DNA from: Bifidobacterium saimiriisciurei
Lineage (GTDB): Bacteria > Actinomycetota > Actinomycetes > Actinomycetales > Bifidobacteriaceae
NCBI RefSeq assembly: GCF_010667655.1
Contig: NZ_WHZU01000007.1
Span: 1-64,000, forward strand
Direction of reading: 5' to 3'
DNA length: 64,000 bases
The position numbers and the translations under genes were made by a program. Under the pieces are notes generated by a model that was not told the origin of the DNA, made no database searches, and saw nothing but the letters and a program-made list of their open reading frames with translations. Positions 51,712-60,058 of this stretch are shown here, one piece after another. How positions within the stretch are numbered: the stretch's first letter is position 1; every line of letters begins with the position of its first letter.

Positions 51712-52539
51712 TCAGAAAGCGAAGTCGTCCGGATCGGAACCGTTGCGCTTGCCGGTGTTCAATGCGCTGACGGCGGCCATGTCGTCGTCGGTGAGCGTGA
51801 AATCGAACACCTCGAGGTTCTGCCTGATGCGTTCGGCATGCGTGGACTTCGGCAGTACGACCACGCCGCGCTGAATATGCCAGCGGATCACCACCTGTGC
51901 CGGTGACTTGCCGTATTTCGCTCCGATCTCGGCCAATGCGGGGTCGCCGAGCAGGCTGCCTCCCGTGCCGCCGAGCGGGCTCCATGCCTCTGCGACGATG
52001 CCCTTCGCCTGCACCGCGTCGATGAGTGGCTGGTTGGGGAACTGCGGCGAGGACTCGATCTGGTCGGCCGCCGGCGTCACGTCGCTGTTCGCCAGCAGGT
52101 CGTTGAGATGATGCTCGTGGAAGTTGCTCACGCCGATGGCCTTCGCTCGGCCGGATGCGTAGATCTCCTGCATGTCGTCCCACGCCTGCTGCCAGCCGTC
52201 CGCCGGCCAGTGGATGAGATACAGGTCGACGTAGTCCAGTCCAAGCCGGTCGAGGCTCTCCTGGAACGCGTCCTTTGCGCGATGGGCGCGGATATCGTCG
52301 TTCCACAGCTTCGTGGTGAGGAAGATGTCCTCCCGCGGAACGCCGGAGCGGCGGATGCCCTCGCCCACCGAAGTCTCGTTGCGGTAGATCATGGCCGTGT
52401 CGATATGCCGGTATCCGGCCTCCAGCGCGGCCTGCACCGCATTCACCGTGGTGTCGCCGTCCGGCGTCTGGAACACTCCCAGACCGACCTGGGGGATGAC
52501 CGTGCCGTTGTTCAGGGTGATGGTGGATTGAATTGCCAT
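51712..52539 (-). CDS. Aldo/keto reductase (third)
   Basis: A 275-residue reductase. Asp and Tyr in HIDTAMIYRNETSVG, Lys in LTTKLWND, His in YLIHWPADG; cofactor end VVLPKSTHAERIRQN. It is closest in layout to the 18373 enzyme (both have the GVFQ and VVIPKS/VVLPKS motifs). ATG 52539 has GAGG upstream; an ATG 18 nt earlier (52557) is also possible. It is read on the minus strand towards the macro gene. Confidence 0.9.
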   Translation of the reverse strand: MAIQSTITLNNGTVIPQVGLGVFQTPDGDTTVNAVQAALEAGYRHIDTAMIYRNETSVGEGIRRSGVPREDIFLTTKLWNDDIRAHRAKDAFQESLDRLGLDYVDLYLIHWPADGWQQAWDDMQEIYASGRAKAIGVSNFHEHHLNDLLANSDVTPAADQIESSPQFPNQPLIDAVQAKGIVAEAWSPLGGTGGSLLGDPALAEIGAKYGKSPAQVVIRWHIQRGVVVLPKSTHAERIRQNLEVFDFTLTDDDMAAVSALNTGKRNGSDPDDFAF

Positions 52540-52784
52540 GGGTGCCTCGCTGTCCATGAATCAGGGCCATAGGTAGGCGCATGAATGAATCCCGATTCCC
52601 ATTGTATGCGGCGTATGCGGGTATTCATGGGAATTGTGCGTCCGGCGTCTGGATATTGTCGGGGATTTCCATGGAAAATAACAAGACGACATGATGTCCA
52701 GTGATTGTTGCGCCGATGAACGGCGCCATGGCCCTCGAAGGCTCCTCAGTTTATGGTTCGTGGTGCAATGGAGGCGTGAACGGG

Positions 52785-53984
52785 ATGAAAAGGAAAACGG
52801 GTGGGATGGCCGGTTCGCGCCGTATTGCGATCTGCCGGTTCGGTGTGATTCTTCTGAAGGTGTTCTGGTGGACCGTGCTTATCGGCGGTGCCGCGTTCGT
52901 CGTGTCGGCGTTCCTTGCCCTGCCCTCCCGATGGGTGCCCTGGGTTTCCGCGCTGGCGGTGTTCGCGCTGGTGGAATCCATCGTCTTCTGGATCGGCATC
53001 ATCGCCGTCTATCTCACCTCCGTGCAGCTGGGGTTGAAGATTCGCGTCATCGGCATCCTGTGCGGATGGATACCGATTGTGAATCTGGTCGCATTGCGGC
53101 TGATCATCCGCACCGTCGAGCGCGAGGTGCGGTTCGAATCGGAAAAGGACGCGTTCGATAGACGCCGGGCGCCTGCCGGAATCTGCAAGACCCGGTACCC
53201 GGTCCTGCTGGTGCACGGCGTGTTCTTCCGCGACACCAAGGCATTGAATTACTGGGGGCGGATACCGGACGAGCTGGAACGCAACGGCGCGCGGATCTTC
53301 TACGGCGAGCACCAGTCGGCATCGTCGGTCGCGGACAGTGCCTCCGAACTCACCGAACGCATACGACGGATCGTGGAGCAGACCGGCTGCGGGAAGGTCA
53401 ATGTCATCGCCCATTCCAAGGGCGGGCTCGACATGCGCTACGCCATCGCGCGATGCGGCGCCGGCCGATGGGTTGCGTCATTGACCACCATCAACACGCC
53501 GCATCGGGGATGCGGCTTCGCCGACTACCTGCTGTCGCATATCCCCGTCTCCGCCCAGCGCAAGGTCGAGGTCGCCTACAATACCGCGGCGGCCCGTCTG
53601 GGCGACAAGGCCCCGGACTTCATGGCCGCCGTGCATGACCTCACGCAGGAGGGATGCGCCCGCATCAACGGGCAGATCGGCCTCGAACCGTTCCCCGGCA
53701 TACGTTGCCAGAGCGTGGGTTCGAGGCTCGCCCATGCGACGACCGGAAAATTCCCGCTGAACTTCACGTATCCGCTGGTCAAGTGGTTCGACGGCCCAAA
53801 CGACGGACTGGTATCCAAGCCGTCGTTCCCGTGGGGGGAGCGGTTCATCTGGCTGGAGCCGAATGGCAGACGTGGCATCTCGCATGCCGACATGATCGAC
53901 CTCAACCGCGAGAACATCGAAGGATTCGATGTGCGCGAGTTCTATGTGGGCATCGTCGCCGAGCTCAAGAAGGCGGGACTGTGA
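52785..53984 (+). CDS. Membrane-anchored alpha/beta hydrolase (lipase/esterase-like)
   Basis: A 399-residue protein. The first ~120 residues hold about three hydrophobic segments (VILLKVFWWTVLIGGAAFVVSAF; WVSALAVFALVESIVFWIG; IGILCGWIPIVNLVALRL). The hydrolase domain begins near YPVLLVHGVFF, with the nucleophile Ser211 in IAHSKGG (Gly replaced by Ala in the elbow). GPNDGLV and RGISHADMID give plausible Asp and His. Resembles triacylglycerol-lipase/LipA-like esterases; substrate unknown. ATG 52785 has GGAGG 11 nt upstream. The frame reaching back to 52701 has no better site. Confidence 0.8.
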   Translation: MKRKTGGMAGSRRIAICRFGVILLKVFWWTVLIGGAAFVVSAFLALPSRWVPWVSALAVFALVESIVFWIGIIAVYLTSVQLGLKIRVIGILCGWIPIVNLVALRLIIRTVEREVRFESEKDAFDRRRAPAGICKTRYPVLLVHGVFFRDTKALNYWGRIPDELERNGARIFYGEHQSASSVADSASELTERIRRIVEQTGCGKVNVIAHSKGGLDMRYAIARCGAGRWVASLTTINTPHRGCGFADYLLSHIPVSAQRKVEVAYNTAAARLGDKAPDFMAAVHDLTQEGCARINGQIGLEPFPGIRCQSVGSRLAHATTGKFPLNFTYPLVKWFDGPNDGLVSKPSFPWGERFIWLEPNGRRGISHADMIDLNRENIEGFDVREFYVGIVAELKKAGL

Positions 53985-54147
53985 CCACTCGCCGATGCCT
54001 TCCCTCGCGGACGGAGATCTTCGGGAGCATGGCTTTCCCGCGAAAAATGAATAAGCCATGGACGAATCCTTAACGCGATGAAAACGTTTGACTGCTAGCA
54101 TTTCAAATAGGTTTTGTCAATAAGAGAGAAGAAAAGGTCCTTCCCGT

Positions 54148-56172
54148 ATGGCCCAACTCACACTGGTCCTCGAGGTGCTCATCGCCGTTCTGGTGTCGTC
54201 GGCGCTGAGCAGCTTCATTCCCCGCGTATCGACGCCGCTCGTGCAGATCGTCTTGGGCGTGGTCTGGTACTTCACGCCGTTCCTGCCGAATCTGGAACTG
54301 GATTCGGAACTGTTCATGGTGCTGTTCATCGCCCCGCTGCTGTTCCTCGAGGCCCGTAACGTCCCCCGCCGCGAGGTGGCGAAGAACCTCGGGCCGTCGC
54401 TGTCCTTGGCGATCGGACTGGTGCTGCTCTCGCTCGCCGTCACCGGTATCACGCTGCATGTGCTGTGGCCTGCGGTGCCGCTTGCCGCGGCGCTGGCGCT
54501 CGGCGCGGCGCTCGGACCCACCGATGCCGTGGCCGTCGCCTCGCTGAGCAAGGAGGCGAAGCTGACCGAACGGCAGCTGAACGTGCTGCGCGGCGAAAGC
54601 CTGTTCAACGACGCGGCCAGCATCGTGGGCTTCCAGTTCGCCTGTCTCGCCGCGCTTACGGGCACGTTCTCCCTCGCGCAGTTCGCCCAGGGCATCACGG
54701 TGAGCTTCTTCGGCGGCGTCGCCGTGGGCGTGGTCGCCGGATTCGTGTTCAACAAGCTCGTGCTGCTGCTGCGTCGATACCGCATGGAGACGATGACCCT
54801 GCGCATCGGCATCGAGGTGCTGATTCCGTTCGCGGCCTATGTGGGCGCCGAGCACCTGCATGTCTCCGGCGTGCTGGCGGTGGTCGCCGCCGGCCTGCTC
54901 ATCACCTTCCAGCGATACGGCTTCGGCAGCGACATCGCCCGAACCAACCTGGTGTCGAACTCCGTATGGCAGTTCATCGAGTTCACGCTGAACGGCTCCG
55001 TGTTCGTGCTGCTCGGCATCGAACTGCCCATCGCCATGCGATCCAGCTGGCAGAACGAGTCGGTGAGCAGCTGGATGCTCGTACTGGCCGTTGTAGTGCT
55101 CACCGTGGTGTCCCTCGCCATCCGGTTCCTGTGGATGCTGGGTATGCTGCGCGTCACGAAGGACCAGGTCACCCGCAAGCGTCGCAAGCTCACGAAGGAG
55201 CGAGTGCACAGCGCCCTTGTCATGACGTTCGGCGGACCCAAGGGCACGATTTCGCTGGCATTGGCGTTCACGCTGCCCAACGGCATCGACGAGGCCACGC
55301 ATATTCCGCTTCGCAGCGCCCTGCTGTTCATCGTCTCCGGATACATCGTGGTGTCGCTGGTGTTGGCGAACATCATCCTGCCGCTGCTGGCACCACGAGA
55401 CGATGATGTGAAGGGCGAGGAGTATGCGAAGGACAACGTGGAGATGCTGCGTCGCACGCTCACGAAGATCGCCGAGCTCGACACCCCGGAGACCCATGAG
55501 GAGGTCCGTGCCGTCATGCACTCCTACACGGAGCGCATCGACCGCGTGAAGCTCGCGGTTCCCCAGGAGACCATCAAACGCGAGCAGAAGGTCCGCGTCT
55601 CGACGCTCGAATGGGAACGCGAGTGGCTGAACGACCTGCTCGAGGCGCATCCCGAAAAGGAGGAGGCCGCCGAACAGCTCATCACCCGTCTCAACAGTTC
55701 GCTCAACCACCTGACCGGATCGGGCGGACACCACATCCAGATTCGTCAGGCAAAGCCGCGTCGCCAGGCCATGATCCTGCTGCGTCGCATCTGGGCCGTG
55801 CTGGCGCGTGTGACCCCCGGTCTCGACCCTCGTAAGACCGATATGATGCGCAGCATACAGATCGAATTGTTCGAGGCGACCATCGAGCATCTGAAGAGCG
55901 AGGTGCTCACCGATGTGGACAACGCGGAGATCATCGCCCGTCTGATCGGCGAATACCGTGCCGCATTGAGCACCCTGCACGCGAAGTCCTCGTCGCTGCC
56001 CACGCTTTCGTCGCTGCCGTCGCGCAAGGGTGTGGAGGACATCCGCACGCAGACGTATCGCCTGGAGATGGAGACGATACGCGAGATGCTCGAGGAGGAG
56101 GAGATCACGCGCAGCCAGGCCAAGATGATGCGCCAAAACGTCTACCTCATGCAAGCGGACGCAGTGCTCTGA
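54148..56172 (+). CDS. CPA1 sodium/proton antiporter (NhaP-like)
   Basis: A 674-residue membrane antiporter. About twelve hydrophobic segments occupy residues 1-420. Ion-site motifs are LGPTDAVAVASL and ESLFNDAASIVGF with the paired acidic residues, plus TFGGPKGTISLALAF. The last ~240 residues form a soluble, charged C-terminal domain typical of this family and of unknown regulation. It likely exports Na+ for pH or salt homeostasis. The C-terminal end of the gene is partly repeated in the region after it. AAAAGG lies upstream of the ATG. Confidence 0.9.
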   Translation: MAQLTLVLEVLIAVLVSSALSSFIPRVSTPLVQIVLGVVWYFTPFLPNLELDSELFMVLFIAPLLFLEARNVPRREVAKNLGPSLSLAIGLVLLSLAVTGITLHVLWPAVPLAAALALGAALGPTDAVAVASLSKEAKLTERQLNVLRGESLFNDAASIVGFQFACLAALTGTFSLAQFAQGITVSFFGGVAVGVVAGFVFNKLVLLLRRYRMETMTLRIGIEVLIPFAAYVGAEHLHVSGVLAVVAAGLLITFQRYGFGSDIARTNLVSNSVWQFIEFTLNGSVFVLLGIELPIAMRSSWQNESVSSWMLVLAVVVLTVVSLAIRFLWMLGMLRVTKDQVTRKRRKLTKERVHSALVMTFGGPKGTISLALAFTLPNGIDEATHIPLRSALLFIVSGYIVVSLVLANIILPLLAPRDDDVKGEEYAKDNVEMLRRTLTKIAELDTPETHEEVRAVMHSYTERIDRVKLAVPQETIKREQKVRVSTLEWEREWLNDLLEAHPEKEEAAEQLITRLNSSLNHLTGSGGHHIQIRQAKPRRQAMILLRRIWAVLARVTPGLDPRKTDMMRSIQIELFEATIEHLKSEVLTDVDNAEIIARLIGEYRAALSTLHAKSSSLPTLSSLPSRKGVEDIRTQTYRLEMETIREMLEEEEITRSQAKMMRQNVYLMQADAVL

Positions 56173-56183
56173 CGAGCACTGCG
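56160..56183 (+). terminator. Hairpin spanning the antiporter stop codon
   Basis: A perfect 10-bp stem (56160-56169 with 56174-56183) whose loop contains the stop codon TGA. A second stem follows at 56187-56195 with 56207-56215. Confidence 0.55.
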
Positions 56184-56254
56184 TGCCAATCGGCGATTCT
56201 ATCGAGCCGATTGGCCAGCAAAACGCTGCCGTAGGCAGTCCTTAATTACAGGAC

Positions 56255-56269
56255 CGCAGTGCTCTGACG
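56255..56269. repeat. Short direct repeat of the antiporter 3' end
   Basis: CGCAGTGCTCTGACG at 56255-56269 repeats 56160-56174 exactly, and GCAC follows one base later in both. The 56173-56419 intergenic region holds this repeat, several hairpins and a terminator, and no gene. Confidence 0.6.
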
Positions 56270-56321
56270 GGCACGGCATGCTTTCGGGCGTTCGGGTTCC
56301 CCATCGTTCCTTTCGGCCTCC

Positions 56322-56350
56322 GCCTCCCTCGTCAGAGGGAGGCTTCTTTT
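56322..56350 (+). terminator. Terminator before the 169-residue unknown gene
   Basis: A 9-bp stem (56322-56330 with 56335-56343), GTCA loop, then TTCTTTTTAT. Canonical. Confidence 0.85.
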
Positions 56351-56419
56351 TATCTTCAGGACGGCGATCATCCGCTATGCTGTGCATAGACGTTTCTCTT
56401 CCAAACAAGGAGCCGAATC

Positions 56420-56929
56420 ATGAGCGATGACGCAACGAAGACCAGCACCGACGCCGACGGTTTCAGCACGCTCGGCTACTATTACGCGTTCGACGCCGAC
56501 GCCGAGATCGACGACATGAACCTCGAGGCGGTGATCTGCGCCGACCAGCCGTCCAAGGAGCTCAACGGCGTGGCCGTGAGCGTGCGCGTCAATGATGAGG
56601 TCAAGGCGTCCGAAGGCCAGCGCCGCGTGCTGGAGACACTGGCCATGCTCATCAACCAGCAGCTTCCCCATGACGACGATCCCGTGGTCGTGGCCCGTTA
56701 CGCCATCTCCATCTGCGAGGAGCCCCCGCAGGACGCCGTGGTACTGTGCCGGTTCAGCGCCAAACGCGAGGAGCAGGGCGATCGCATCGTCACGCAGCTC
56801 AAGGCGGGCCGCAACCAGGCGGTCGACGAGCGTGTGCTCGCCGGTGGCCGACGCGTCATCCACTACCTCACCGACTTCCTCGACCAGCTGGAGGTCGTCG
56901 CCGCAAAGAAGCGGGGGAGCGAGGAGTAA
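56420..56929 (+). CDS. Conserved-looking acidic protein, function unknown
   Basis: A 169-residue soluble protein I cannot place in a family. It is acidic at the N-terminus (MSDDATKTSTDADG), has a core with alternating hydrophobic and polar residues (VAVSVRVNDEVKASEGQRRVLETLAML) and ends in a helical, basic region. AAGGAG lies 8 nt before the ATG. It sits alone between a terminator and the pyr promoter, 155 nt before pyrB. No signal peptide, membrane segment or motif is visible. Confidence 0.75.
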   Translation: MSDDATKTSTDADGFSTLGYYYAFDADAEIDDMNLEAVICADQPSKELNGVAVSVRVNDEVKASEGQRRVLETLAMLINQQLPHDDDPVVVARYAISICEEPPQDAVVLCRFSAKREEQGDRIVTQLKAGRNQAVDERVLAGGRRVIHYLTDFLDQLEVVAAKKRGSEE

Positions 56930-57019
56930 AGGCCGTCGCGAGGTCGGGGTAAACGGCCGCCGAAGCCAACGTAAACAACGCGTGTCATGTTTTTGCGCTT
57001 TTCCGTCCCTATGGGAATT

Positions 57020-57025
57020 TAGACT
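57020..57025 (+). promoter_or_regulatory. -10 of the pyr operon
   Basis: TAGACT lies 59 nt before the pyrB ATG. The -35 is unclear (TTGCGC at 56993, spacer 21 nt). The leader of about 50 nt is too short for a PyrR attenuator and no PyrR-binding fold is seen. Confidence 0.45.
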
Positions 57026-57084
57026 TGATTAGGTCGCGACGATGTTGTGGCCGCCTGAATCCAAACAACGACGGAAAGGCGCGC

Positions 57085-58089
57085 ATGTCATCAATATCCC
57101 CGAGCGAGGATTTCATCGGAAAAAGCGTTGTCACGCTCGACGATCTCAGCACCGAGCAGATCGAGCTTCTGCTGCGTAAGGCGCAGTACATCGACGCAAA
57201 TCGCAAACTGGTCTCGCATACCTGCGATGGCCGTATCATCGCAACGCTGTTCTATGAGCCGAGCACCCGCACACGTCTGAGCTTCGAGACCGCCATGCTG
57301 CGTCTCGGCGGCCGTGTCATCGGCTTCGCCGGCGCCCAGCAGTCGTCGGTGAGCAAGGGCGAATCCATCGCCGACACGTTGAAGACCGTCGCGAACTTCG
57401 TCGACGTCGTCGCCATCCGCCACCCGAAGGAGGGTGCCGCGCTGGTGGCCTCCGAGGCGGTGGACATCCCCGTAATCAACGCCGGCGACGGCGGACACAT
57501 GCATCCCACGCAGACGCTCGCCGACCTGTGCACGCTGCAGTCGCGCTTCGGCCGCGTCAACAACCTCACCGTGGGCCTGTGCGGCGACCTCACCTTCGGC
57601 CGCACCGTGCACTCGCTCATCGAGACGCTGTGCCGCTTCGGCAACGTGAACTTCGTGCTCATCAGCCCCGACGAGCTGAAGACCCCGCAGTACGTGATCG
57701 ACCGCATCAACGCCACCGAGAACTGCACCTACGTGGAGGTCAAGGACCTCGTCTCGGTGATCGGCGACCTTGACGTGCTGTACATGACCCGCGTGCAGCA
57801 GGAGCGCTTCTTCAACGAGGACGACTACCTGCGTCTGCGCGACACCTACATCCTCGACGAGGACAAGCTCAAGCTCGCCAAGAAGGACATGGCCGTGCTG
57901 CATCCGCTGCCGCGAGTCAACGAGATCGCCGTGGAGGTGGACCATGACCCGCGTGCCGCATACTTCGAGCAGGTGAAGAACGGCATGCTCATGCGCATGG
58001 CGCTGGAATGCTCCGTGCTGGGCGACGAACTGCCCGGATTCGACCCTGAAGGCATCGACGCGGTCAACGCGAAGGAGGTGGCCGCCTGA
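57085..58089 (+). CDS. pyrB: Aspartate carbamoyltransferase catalytic chain
   Basis: A 334-residue enzyme that condenses carbamoyl phosphate with aspartate. The carbamoyl phosphate loop FYEPSTRTRLSFETAM and the aspartate-domain motif HPLPRVNEI are intact. ATG 57085 follows GGAAAGG; an upstream frame has no such site and is leader. The stop shares one base with the pyrI ATG. Having pyrI next to it points to the E. coli-type holoenzyme with regulatory chains. Confidence 0.97.
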   Translation: MSSISPSEDFIGKSVVTLDDLSTEQIELLLRKAQYIDANRKLVSHTCDGRIIATLFYEPSTRTRLSFETAMLRLGGRVIGFAGAQQSSVSKGESIADTLKTVANFVDVVAIRHPKEGAALVASEAVDIPVINAGDGGHMHPTQTLADLCTLQSRFGRVNNLTVGLCGDLTFGRTVHSLIETLCRFGNVNFVLISPDELKTPQYVIDRINATENCTYVEVKDLVSVIGDLDVLYMTRVQQERFFNEDDYLRLRDTYILDEDKLKLAKKDMAVLHPLPRVNEIAVEVDHDPRAAYFEQVKNGMLMRMALECSVLGDELPGFDPEGIDAVNAKEVAA

Positions 58090-58508
58090 TGGAGGTGACC
58101 AGCATCACTGAAGGCATCATCATCGACCACGTGCCCGCCGGCACTGCGCTGAAGGTGCTCAACTATCTCAACATCAACCCCGCCACGACCCGGCTTGCGC
58201 TGATCATGAACACGACCAGCCACCAGTTCGGCTCCAAGGACATCATCAAGATCGAAGGCGAGCAGGACATCGACCTCGACGTGCTCGGCCTTGTGGCCCG
58301 CCAGGCGACCGTCGACGTGGTGCACGGCGGCAGCATCGTGCAGAAGCTCACCCCGAACCTGCCCGAGCATGTGACCAACGTCATCAGCTGCGTGAACCCG
58401 CGCTGCGTGACCACCATCGAACGCGGCATCAAACAGCGCTTCCACCTCGTGCACTCCGAACGCATGGAATACCGCTGCGACTACTGCGACGAGGAAGCCA
58501 AGTTCTAG
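58089..58508 (+). CDS. pyrI: Aspartate carbamoyltransferase regulatory chain
   Basis: A 139-residue chain that binds CTP and ATP and holds PyrB trimers together. The zinc site is formed by C-x4-C...C-x2-C (CVNPRCVTT... YRCDYCDEE). The nucleotide-binding N-terminal part (IIIDHVPAGTALKVLNYL) is present. Regulatory chains of this kind are common in enterobacteria and archaea but sporadic in Gram-positive bacteria. It overlaps pyrB by one base. Confidence 0.95.
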   Translation: MEVTSITEGIIIDHVPAGTALKVLNYLNINPATTRLALIMNTTSHQFGSKDIIKIEGEQDIDLDVLGLVARQATVDVVHGGSIVQKLTPNLPEHVTNVISCVNPRCVTTIERGIKQRFHLVHSERMEYRCDYCDEEAKF

Positions 58509-58522
58509 CCAGTCCCAGACGC

Positions 58523-58554
58523 GCGGAAGCGACGGCGGAGCCCGCCGCTTCCGC
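58523..58554 (+). other. Hairpin inside the pyr operon, between pyrI and pyrC
   Basis: A 9-bp stem (58523-58531 with 58546-58554) extended by a 4-bp inner stem (58535-58538 with 58542-58545). No T-run. It may stabilise the pyrBI part or lower read-through. Confidence 0.5.
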
Positions 58555-58577
58555 ACCAACCGTGAAAGGAAATGCAC

Positions 58578-60005
58578 ATGCTCACACTGCGCAACATCAC
58601 CGTGTGGAACACGGGCGAGACCATCGACCTGGTGATTCCGGAGGCCGACGAGAAGCGGTTCTTCCGCGATGAGGACGCCGTCTTCGACGGTGAGTTCGAT
58701 GCCACGGGCCTTACGCTGGCGCCCGGCTTCGCCGACCCGCATGTGCATTTCCGCGACCCCGGCCAGACGTACAAGGAGTCCATGGTCTCCGGCGCTGCCG
58801 CCGCGGCATCCGGCGGATACACGGACGTGCTCATCATGCCGAACACCGTGCCGGCGTTGGACGGCGTGACGATCACGGATTCCACGAAACCCGGCGCCGA
58901 AGAGGTGCTTGGCAAGGGCTTCGACAACGTCATCGACTTCCTCCAGCACTACGACTCCGCCCACGACGTGAGCCTGCCGGTGCGCTACGACCTGTGCGTC
59001 TGCGCCTCAAAGGACCGCGCCGGCTATGAGGCCACCGACCTCGACGACTGGCGCTGGTACATTCGCGGCGTGGCCGAGGGGGAGAAGGACTCGGCCCAGC
59101 TCGCCCACCCCATCACCGCGATCAGCGACGACGGCTCGGCCGTCACCCCGGAGATTCTCGACGATGTGTTGCGCATGGCGAAGGAATCCGGCCTCTATCT
59201 CATCGAACACTGCGAGCATCACGACACCGGTGCCGTCAACGACGGTCCCGTATCGCGCAAGCTCGGCGTGCCGGGAATCCCCGAAGACACCGAGCTGAAG
59301 ATCGTCGCCCGTGACATCGAGAAGGCCCGTGAAACCGGCGTGCACATCCACTTCCAGCACGTGAGCACCGCCATCTCCTTCGACGCCATCCGCAAGGCCA
59401 AGGCCGAAGGCCTGCCCATCACCTGCGAGACGGCGCCGCACTATCTGGCCCTGAGCGACGAGGCGCTGCTCGAATACGGCACCCTTGCCAAGATGAACCC
59501 GCCGCTGCGTTCGGAGGCCGACCGCCAGGCCACCATCGAAGCCATCGCCGACGGCACCGTCGACCTGCTCGCCACCGATCATGCCCCGCACACGCTCGAG
59601 GAAAAGGAGCGCGGATTCCTTGAGGCCCCCAACGGCATCATCGGGCTCGAATGCGCCTATGGGGTGTGCCATAAGGTACTCGTCGACGGTGGGCACATCT
59701 CCGACCACAGGCTCATCGAGCTCATGTCCACCGAGCCGCAGCGGCTCATGGGCCACGAGCCCGCCGACATCGATGCGATGCTCGGCGAGACCGGTACGGA
59801 CGAGGGCCGCCGCACGCTCGACCTGAGCGCGGTGGAACATCCCGAGACCGCCGATTTCGTCGTGCTCGACACCGGCGCCGAATGGAAGGTCGACCCTGAG
59901 CGATTCCACTCCCAGGCACGCAACACGCCGTTCGGAGGATGGGACGTCACCGGTCGTCCGCTTGCCACGATCATCGGCTCCAAGCTCGTTTTCAGCCGGC
60001 TGTAA
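58578..60005 (+). CDS. pyrC: Dihydroorotase
   Basis: A 475-residue type I dihydroorotase that closes the ring to dihydroorotate. The metal ligands H55 and H57 are in DPHVHFRDPGQTYKES. The later ligand regions (LIEHCEHHDTGAV, HFQHVS, LLATDHAPH) are complete. ATG 58578 is preferred because AAAGGA lies 8 nt upstream; ATG 58572 is too close. Third gene of the operon. Confidence 0.95.
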   Translation: MLTLRNITVWNTGETIDLVIPEADEKRFFRDEDAVFDGEFDATGLTLAPGFADPHVHFRDPGQTYKESMVSGAAAAASGGYTDVLIMPNTVPALDGVTITDSTKPGAEEVLGKGFDNVIDFLQHYDSAHDVSLPVRYDLCVCASKDRAGYEATDLDDWRWYIRGVAEGEKDSAQLAHPITAISDDGSAVTPEILDDVLRMAKESGLYLIEHCEHHDTGAVNDGPVSRKLGVPGIPEDTELKIVARDIEKARETGVHIHFQHVSTAISFDAIRKAKAEGLPITCETAPHYLALSDEALLEYGTLAKMNPPLRSEADRQATIEAIADGTVDLLATDHAPHTLEEKERGFLEAPNGIIGLECAYGVCHKVLVDGGHISDHRLIELMSTEPQRLMGHEPADIDAMLGETGTDEGRRTLDLSAVEHPETADFVVLDTGAEWKVDPERFHSQARNTPFGGWDVTGRPLATIIGSKLVFSRL

Positions 60006-60058
60006 TACCTGCGCGCCGCTTCCCATTCACTCGTTCCCGGAAAGGACAAAGGACACTC

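Noticed and set aside
54028-54060. Terminator between the hydrolase and the antiporter gene
   Set aside because: An 8-bp inverted repeat exists (54028-54035 with 54053-54060), but the loop is 18 nt and there is no T-run.
57026-57084. PyrR-binding attenuator in the pyrB leader
   Set aside because: The leader is about 50-60 nt and lacks the terminator and anti-antiterminator folds.
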